The translations under genes were made by a program, and so were the position numbers. Shown one piece after another: positions 58,141 to 64,000 of a DNA stretch of 64,000 bases. The notes beneath the pieces were generated by a model. That model saw nothing but the letters and a program-made list of their open reading frames with translations. It did not search any database and was not told where the DNA came from. Position 1 is the stretch's first letter. Each line of letters begins with the position of its first letter. Origin of the DNA: Axinella damicornis (lineage: Eukaryota > Porifera > Demospongiae > Axinellida > Axinellidae). Location of the stretch: assembly GCA_963931865.1 (NCBI GenBank), contig OZ007513.1:4442098-4506097 (forward strand), written 5' to 3'.

Positions 58141-58611
58141 CATGGTTACCCCATGCTCTCAGGTCTGAGTGTGTCTTGCAAGACCTGCTTATGGGGAAGC
58201 AGCTCACCTAAAATTGAGCTATTTAATGATATTCATGGGGATTCTGGGGCTACTTTGTATCAGACTGTGTCAAGAACAAGCTTGCAACCAACAGTTGGCT
58301 TCACAGGTACCAACGGCACAGGCACACCCTCCAACACACAGAATAATACTAAGTAGGCTGTTAATGATATTCATGATCTTCAAAATAAGACAGATTACGT
58401 CCCTTGTCACAGTCACAGTAAGGGTATGGTTGGACAGAGGTTCAGTGCTCAGTTCAGCTATAGCTAGCATATCTCTGAACTTTTGCCCCACATTTCGGTT
58501 CTTTCTCTCGTCTCATTAACTTAGTAGCTGCGAAGCCATCAAGTGTCGCCATCAGCCTGTATGGGACCGAAGATTCTAGGTACTGCATGAGTACATGGAG
58601 TCGTAGGGCTG
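58140..58611. other. No recognisable gene
   Basis: Open frames in this stretch are short and without motif. Confidence 0.45.
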
Positions 58612-58913
58612 GGAAATCTTGTCTTGGAGTACCACAGAAGCCTGAATGCTGCCCTCTCAATGAGTTCAAAGTATGGATAACTTCCCTGAGTGATATGCAG
58701 GAGACTCAGAGAGGTTGTCCATATTCTGAGCTCAGAAACTATCTCTTGGTTTGGAGGAGGATATCCTCCTCCAAACCAAGAGATAGTTTCTGAGCTCAGA
58801 ATATGGACAACCTCTCTGAGTCTCCTGCATATCACTCAGGGAAGTTGTCCATACTTTGAACTCATTGAGAGGGCAGCATTCAGACTTCTGTGGTACTCCA
58901 AGTCAAGATTTCC
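58612..58913. repeat. Near-perfect palindrome, about 302 bp
   Basis: Arms of 151 bp meet at GGAGGAGGATATCCTCCTCC (58753-58772) with no spacer. I find only about three mismatches: in TCTTGG/ACTTGG, CCTGAAT/TCTGAAT and GGATAAC/GGACAAC. Identical reading frames on both strands follow from the symmetry and are not genes. Confidence 0.95.
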
Positions 58914-59255
58914 ATCGATGGACTTACTTGACTGTTTCCAACTAGGGCCTAACCCATGCTGCACACAGCAAATAGCACTCCATCTTCTGGCGCTATTTGC
59001 TGTGCTGGTAGAGTTCCCTTACTGTTCATCTAGTACCAGGGAGTAGCTTGTCTGCACGTACTCACCCTCTTCGGCTTCCTGCCATCATGCCAGCATCACA
59101 GACACATTGTGATTGCAGCCTCCATAATTGCAGCCTCCATAATTTCGCTCACAGAGTAGCAGTTGAAAGTGATGTGATGTTCACATCTCTGTATGCATGG
59201 AGGTAAGGAATACAGACGGTCCATTGAACGTCCAAACACACATGGCCATGAGAAG

Positions 59256-59440
59256 TTAATATTACGACATCCAACCGCGAGCACCGCCAAACCCATTGGA
59301 TAGAGGGGTTTGGTGGGTCATGGCCTGGGTACAGTATCGCTGCAGGAAGCCGGCAACACCACACCCTTCCATAAACCCCACATTTTTGATCACCCGCATT
59401 TGCTTGGGGGCTGCTAGTTGGAAGGGGGGTATCTACTTCC
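59256..59440. repeat. 185-bp direct repeat, left of the 45-bp satellite
   Basis: TTAATATTACGACATCCAAC ... GGGGGTATCTACTTCC. Matches 60676-60861 with a few differences. Confidence 0.9.
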
Positions 59441-59550
59441 AGACCACTCACGGTGGAGGCGGCCGAATGCCTCCACCGGATACTAACTACAAGGGAGAGG
59501 AGGGAGGGTAAGAATGCACCCTGTCTTGGTGTCACCTGTAAAACTGCTCA

Positions 59551-60590
59551 ACTGATTGCCACGTGGTGCGCCCACGCAACTCACTGCACATGCTCACTGA
59601 TTGCCACGTGGTGCGCCCACGCAACTCACTGCACATGCTCACTGATTGCCACGTGGTGCGCCCACGCAACTCACTGCACATGCTCACTGATTGCCACGTG
59701 GTGCGCCCACGCAACTCACTGCACATGCTCACTGATTGCCACGTGGTGCGCCCACGCAACTCACTGCACATACTCACTGATTGCCACGTGGTGCGCCCAC
59801 GCAACTCACTGCACATGCTCACTGATTGCCACGTGGTGCGCCCACGCAACTCACTGCACATGCTCACTGATTGCCACGTGGTGCGCCCACGCAACTCACT
59901 GCACATGCTCACTGATTGCCACGTGGTGCGCCCACGCAACTCACTGCACATGCTCACTGATTGCCACGTGGTGCGCCCACGCAACTCACTGCACATGCTC
60001 ACTGATTGCCACGTGGTGCGCCCACGCAACTCACTGCACATGCTCACTGATTGCCACGTGGTGCGCCCACGCAACTCACTGCACATGCTCACTGATTGCC
60101 ACGTGGTGCGCCCACGCAACTCACTGCACATGCTCACTGATTGCCACGTGGTGCGCCCACGCAACTCACTGCACATGCTCACTGATTGCCACGTGGTGCG
60201 CCCACGCAACTCACTGCACATGCTCAACTGATTGCCATGTGGTGCGCCCACGCAACTCACTGCACATGCTCACTGATTGCCACGTGGTGCGCCCACGCAA
60301 CTCACTGCACATGCTCACTGATTGCCACGTGGTGCGCCCACGCAACTCACTGCACATGCTCACTGATTGCCACGTGGTGCGCCCACGCAACTCACTGCAC
60401 ATGCTCACTGATTGCCACGTGGTGCGCCCACGCAACTCACTGCACATGCTCAACTGATTGCCACGTGGTGCGCCCACGCAACTCACTGCACATGCTCAAC
60501 TGATTGCCACGTGGTGCGCCCACGCAACTCACTGCACATGCTCAACTGATTGCCATGTGGTACGCCCATGCAACTCACTGTGCATGCCCC
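59551..60590. repeat. 45-bp satellite array, about 23 copies
   Basis: Unit ACTGATTGCCACGTGGTGCG + CCCACGCAACTCACTGCACA + TGCTC, almost invariant for the first 15 copies. Later copies are 46 bp (extra A), and the last decays. It contains the E-box palindrome CACGTG. Since 45 is divisible by three, a 334-codon frame and others run through it without support. Confidence 0.95.
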
Positions 60591-60675
60591 GACCACGCCT
60601 CAAGGTTCAGCCTGCACCGTGACATTGACCTCCTGTCTCATATTTACCTCGTTTAATTCTTCAATTAACCTGCAT

Positions 60676-60861
60676 TTAATATTACGACATCCAACCGCGA
60701 GCACCACCAAAACCCATTGGATAGAGGGGTTTGGTGGGTCATGGCCTGGGTACAGTATCGCTGCAGGAAGCTGGCAACACCACACCCTTCCATAAACCCC
60801 ACATTTTTGATCACCCGCATTTGCTTGGGGGCTGCTAGTTGGAAGAGGGGGTATCTACTTC
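60676..60861. repeat. 185-bp direct repeat, right of the 45-bp satellite
   Basis: Second copy of 59256-59440, with the satellite between. It also borders the DIRS-type element, about 200 bp away. Confidence 0.9.
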
Positions 60862-61055
60862 CAACTACGTATACCCAGGGGGGAGATCCCACCTTGAGAG
60901 TGCGCAAGGGGGGAGCGACCCTCCCCCAAGCTCCTAGTAATGACCCAAGATAAGGTAACAATTATTATAGATGGCAATTACAATCAGGGATGAACACTAC
61001 CACTACAGTAAATTACACAACAGGTCAACACAAAAACAACAATGGAGTTAGAGTA

Positions 61056-61613
61056 CTAGGAACTACTCTGGTCTCTGCCCAGGATCTTTGCAACGCCCCA
61101 TAACACATCCGGTGGAGTGCGTATGTACCGGGTATAGGCGCTGCTCTCCCACCTACCCAAAGTTTTGATTAGGGAGTCCTGGATGCCACACTGAGATGCC
61201 GTGGAGGCTGCACCGATACGGAAACTGTGGCCCACGTAGTCCTGTGCCACATAGCCAGCCTCCTGGAGAGCTGAGCGGATGCCCGCCACAAAGCGATCCC
61301 TTGTCAAGTACTGGTTGTCCTCCCATGTGAATAGGGGGCCAGGGACACAACTTCTAGCCACCATGTAGCTCAGGACTGCAGCTACCGGACATAGAGGGCC
61401 ACCTGCTACACCAATATGAAGAGTAACCCCTTGACGGAAAGGGTCCGTTTTTGATGCCTTAATGGACACCTGCATCCACGACGGGTTGGACCGATTGTCC
61501 ACCGTGACGTCTGAGAAACAGAGATTAGAGAGGGGGTCAAAGGAACGTTCAGACGGGCATGTTATTCCCCTGACCGGAGGAATCCAAAAAAGCATAGGCA
61601 CGATGCTGCCCAC
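61056..61613 (-). CDS. Tyrosine recombinase catalytic segment of the DIRS-type element
   Basis: 185 codons from a point inside the recombinase. GHSFRIGAAST (H129, R132), LGRWESSAYTRYIRT (W155, Y163 as likely nucleophile). The first catalytic Arg sits in the frame 5' of this one (FLRSGE at about 61570), one base out. Confidence 0.8.
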   Translation of the reverse strand: MGSIVPMLFWIPPVRGITCPSERSFDPLSNLCFSDVTVDNRSNPSWMQVSIKASKTDPFRQGVTLHIGVAGGPLCPVAAVLSYMVARSCVPGPLFTWEDNQYLTRDRFVAGIRSALQEAGYVAQDYVGHSFRIGAASTASQCGIQDSLIKTLGRWESSAYTRYIRTPPDVLWGVAKILGRDQSSS

Positions 61614-61734
61614 ATCATCTTTGCATTTCGAACATTAGGGTCCCGTTTCCACCTCCCCTTCAGAGCCACCAGTATGGTGGGTGTTATAGGGAGGCGACGC
61701 CTTGAGCTTTCTGGGGTTGTTTTCTTAGCCCCCT

Positions 61735-63225
61735 TTAGCACATATTCCACCTGGGGCATGGAATGGATACCGGGGCTACCCATGCCACGCCCAATCTGCC
61801 AATAACGAATTGCAGCCAGATAGGACTTGATTGTGCCATGAGCAAGCTTTGCCTGGTGCAGATGGGCAATGAATAGCAATATATTTCCTCTGTAGTCGGA
61901 TAGGGTGTTAGCTGTGCCTCACGGCAAAATTTGAGGTAGCGGTTGCCTCCTGACTTGTAGGCTCTTCGAGTTGATGCAACTAGACCTGCTGTAAACAGGT
62001 CCTGAACAACCGGGACCAGCTGGGTGATGTCCAGTCTGGACGCTGGTGGACTAGTAGGTCTGACACTGTGGCTGGTAGAGGGGTTGGGGAGGGACGTGCC
62101 TCTGGCACCTGTGAGTGAAGAAGAATGGTTATCCCAGGAGATGGCATCTGCGCCAGTGTTGCGGTGGCCTGGTATATGGACAGCTTCCAAAGCTATCTCC
62201 AGATAGGCAGTTATGAAAAATAGGCTACACAGCAACTGCGCATCTTTGCTGTACCCCGAGTTATCCACCTCCACCACTGCCTGGTTGTCACAATGTGCCA
62301 ACACCTTTTTCCGCCTCCATGCTTTGCCCCATACAATGCAGGCCATAACAATAGGCAGCAGTTCTTTCACTGCTATCGAGCGGGTTGAAAATTCATTTGG
62401 CCACAGGTAATGAAACCATGATGAACCAGACCAGGCCCCACAACCTAGAGAGCCTGATGCATCGGAGAACAGGTGGCAATCAGGGGACCGGTTCGTAGCA
62501 TCCTCCAGCATGGAGATTCCATTCCACGACTCCAGGAACGTACACCACCATGACAGATCCGAGCGGAAAGCAGTGTTCAACCGAATGAAGCAATGTCTCC
62601 GCGAAGTTCCTTTGAGCAGTTCGAACATGCAGCGTAGGAATGTCCTGCCCAGGCGCACTACCTTGCAGGCGTGTTGCAGTTTGCCTACCAACGATTGGAG
62701 GTCCTTTTTGAGACAAAATTTCTTTGCCTGCCATTGAGTCAGCAGGGTCCTGAGCTCACTCAGCTTCTCCTGGGGGAGGCGTAGAATCATAAGCTGTGTG
62801 TCCAGCTCGATTCCTAGAAAAATGATGATCATTGCAGGGCCATCCAATTTTTCGAATGCAACCGGGATATGCAGTCTGCCAAAGACCTCCAGAAGTCTTT
62901 GGAGGTCTACCTTGCACTGCTCTGAAGCAGGATTCCCCACGATCAGGAAATCATCCAGATAGTGGAATACAGTTTCCACCCCTGCCTGCCGAACAATCCA
63001 CTCCAGCGCGTCAGCCAGCGCCGTGAATATCTTGGGGCTGAGTGGAGACCGAATGGCAATACCGAGTCTATGAACATGCAGTCCCCCGTCCCATAACATA
63101 CCCAGCAGTGGGCGGTCCTCTGGGTATACCTCCACGATTCTGTAGGCACTCTTGATGTCCACCTTTGCAAGCAGGGCTCCCCTGCCAGCCTTTGCCACCA
63201 CTCTGGCTGCATCATCTACTGACAC
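61735..63225 (-). CDS. RT-RNase H open frame of the DIRS-type element
   Basis: 496 codons without a stop. Residues 22-28 hold motif A Asp, 89-92 YLDD. Residues 50-63 are read out of frame compared with the family (the PFGLHSAP motif is in the next frame). Residues 255, 288, 313 and 360 fit the RNase H D-E-D-D set. Residues ~400-445 start the recombinase core-binding domain (VASTRRAYKSGGNRYLKFC). The frame then slips and ends. The polymerase would not be functional as read. Confidence 0.85.
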   Translation of the reverse strand: MSVDDAARVVAKAGRGALLAKVDIKSAYRIVEVYPEDRPLLGMLWDGGLHVHRLGIAIRSPLSPKIFTALADALEWIVRQAGVETVFHYLDDFLIVGNPASEQCKVDLQRLLEVFGRLHIPVAFEKLDGPAMIIIFLGIELDTQLMILRLPQEKLSELRTLLTQWQAKKFCLKKDLQSLVGKLQHACKVVRLGRTFLRCMFELLKGTSRRHCFIRLNTAFRSDLSWWCTFLESWNGISMLEDATNRSPDCHLFSDASGSLGCGAWSGSSWFHYLWPNEFSTRSIAVKELLPIVMACIVWGKAWRRKKVLAHCDNQAVVEVDNSGYSKDAQLLCSLFFITAYLEIALEAVHIPGHRNTGADAISWDNHSSSLTGARGTSLPNPSTSHSVRPTSPPASRLDITQLVPVVQDLFTAGLVASTRRAYKSGGNRYLKFCREAQLTPYPTTEEIYCYSLPICTRQSLLMAQSSPIWLQFVIGRLGVAWVAPVSIPCPRWNMC

Positions 63226-63518
63226 ATAATTATGACAAAGAGCACCAGGGCAGGCTGGATCCCATCATTTACACTCCGTCCCTCTGGGGATGACAGGTCT
63301 AGGATGAGACGCCATTTGTTGTGGCCTTTCTTCAGAATAACCCCAAACCTGCTAACCTGGACATCAGCAAGTGAAGATGGGACGAAGGGGCCAAGGATTC
63401 TGCCTTCCGCACACTCTTTTGCTATATAGTCCCTAATGACTTGTGGGTGTTCGCGTGCCGATTGCATATTGTTCCGCGCTTTCTCATAACGTGTCCTTGG
63501 GGTGATTGTATACTTCAC

Positions 63519-64000
63519 TGTTGTGTTCGATCATCCCTCTTGTTTCCTTACTTTTTGCCGTTCCGGTATCCCTACATCCTGCTACATTTTTGTCTCGGCA
63601 CCGAAGTGCCGAGACACAGTGCTGGATGCGTAGGTACGTACGTGGTACGTACGTACGTACGTCGCTTTTCGCAATGCGCCCGCGCTAGTGCTGTTCCAGC
63701 TCTACACTCTTAATTGGGTGTCAAAACATATTTATAGCCTGCAAGTAGATCGTCAAAAGTGATTATGGGTTTGCATGGCTGCTCATGAATCATCTTACCA
63801 AGACTGCTGCTAGCTACTTAATTCAGGACAATGAATACTCACTCATCCATAGCTCTGCACTCAGCCATCCCAATTGCATACTAACTCACTCAGCTCTAGC
63901 TCGCTAGATAGATAAGTGCTGAAAGAATTGGCCAAGGTGTTGTCTAGGTCCATTTATGAATTAAAACGGCCCACCTGGCTCTGACTAAACATCAAGCCCA
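63519..64000. other. Flank of the DIRS-type element, no gene
   Basis: 63520-63600 resembles intron sequence at about 52105-52185 (TTTCCTTACTTTTTGCCGTT / TTTTCTTACTTTTTGCTGTT). GTCTCGGCAC-CGAA-GTGCCGAGAC at about 63591-63614 is a hairpin, and (TACG)n follows at about 63632-63662. Confidence 0.6.

Larger units (their letters stand above)
61056..63518 (-). mobile_element. DIRS-type (tyrosine recombinase) retroelement, decayed
   Basis: Minus-strand order is RT, RNase H, tyrosine recombinase, as in DIRS elements. 63518-63216 holds the RT start (WRLILDLSSPEGRSVNDGI). 63225-61735 holds a 496-codon frame with RT motif A (AKVDIKSAYR), the YLDD box, and RNase H residues in SDASG, KELL, CDNQ and GADAIS, then the recombinase N-terminal part. 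61879-61562 carries FFGFLRSGE with the first catalytic Arg. 61613-61056 carries GHSFR, LGRW and the YIR tyrosine. At least five single-base frame changes are needed, including a compensated pair over the RT PFGLxSAP motif near 63040-63100. No gag-like frame lies upstream, and terminal or internal complementary repeats were not found, so the copy is probably 5'-truncated. Confidence 0.9.

Noticed and set aside
58539..59046. The same protein-like frame on both strands around 58.5-59.0 kb
   Set aside because: Consequence of the palindrome.
59453..60503. 334-codon and other frames in the 45-bp satellite
   Set aside because: Pure satellite translation, open in several frames on both strands.
59551..60590. 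CRISPR-like array
   Set aside because: The units are contiguous with no spacers, and the context is eukaryotic.

Overview
The window looks like metazoan nuclear DNA: GT-AG introns with consistent phase, a TATA-driven secreted-protein gene, exons for kelch, ZU5 and death-like domains, a homeobox exon, many short inverted-repeat elements and a DIRS-type retroelement. The mix (ZU5 plus death-like domains, DIRS, KDZ-type cysteine cluster, many uncharacterised expanded families) suggests a marine invertebrate, most likely a sponge. That assignment is inference from domain content, not from a marker gene.

Layout. 1-6.3 kb is a tandemly duplicated block holding eight copies (minus strand) of a short exon coding a basic motif (YQVTYQGKKAGTTL...KRARVG), plus a cysteine-cluster exon like those near KDZ transposases. 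7-17.3 kb has minus-strand exons of uncharacterised multi-exon families (a YPT-x-EE/LKD domain, a P-loop-like block, a coiled-coil/FGVSDQFY block that is clearly decayed), interleaved with a 69-bp minisatellite and two near-identical plus-strand copies of a homeobox 3' exon. 17-20 kb is sparse. 20.8-29.4 kb is built from repeated segments of one family, several ending in long G homopolymers, with a RecQ-like helicase relic interrupted by a foldback element. 29.8-31.2 kb is a complete three-exon gene for a secreted protein with a VHL beta-like domain. 31.2-45 kb is mostly gene-poor: poly-G, several MITEs, a 2-kb GGTGAT-type VNTR carrying a hAT-like insertion with a perfect 8-bp target duplication, and a segmental copy of the 3' part of the next gene. 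46.2-55.4 kb is the main gene: 11 phase-consistent exons encoding kelch repeats, a death-like domain, ZU5, an UPA-like stretch, one transmembrane helix and a second death-like domain. 55.5-60.9 kb has tRNA-derived SINE-like repeats, a ~300-bp near-perfect palindrome and a 45-bp satellite array between direct repeats. 61.0-63.5 kb is a decayed DIRS-type element (RT, RNase H, tyrosine recombinase).

The two best-supported host genes are the VHL-beta-like secreted protein and the kelch/ZU5/death-like membrane protein. Several coding blocks, host and mobile, differ from an open frame by single bases, often in short homopolymers, so either sequence error or widespread decay must be considered before calling pseudogenes.
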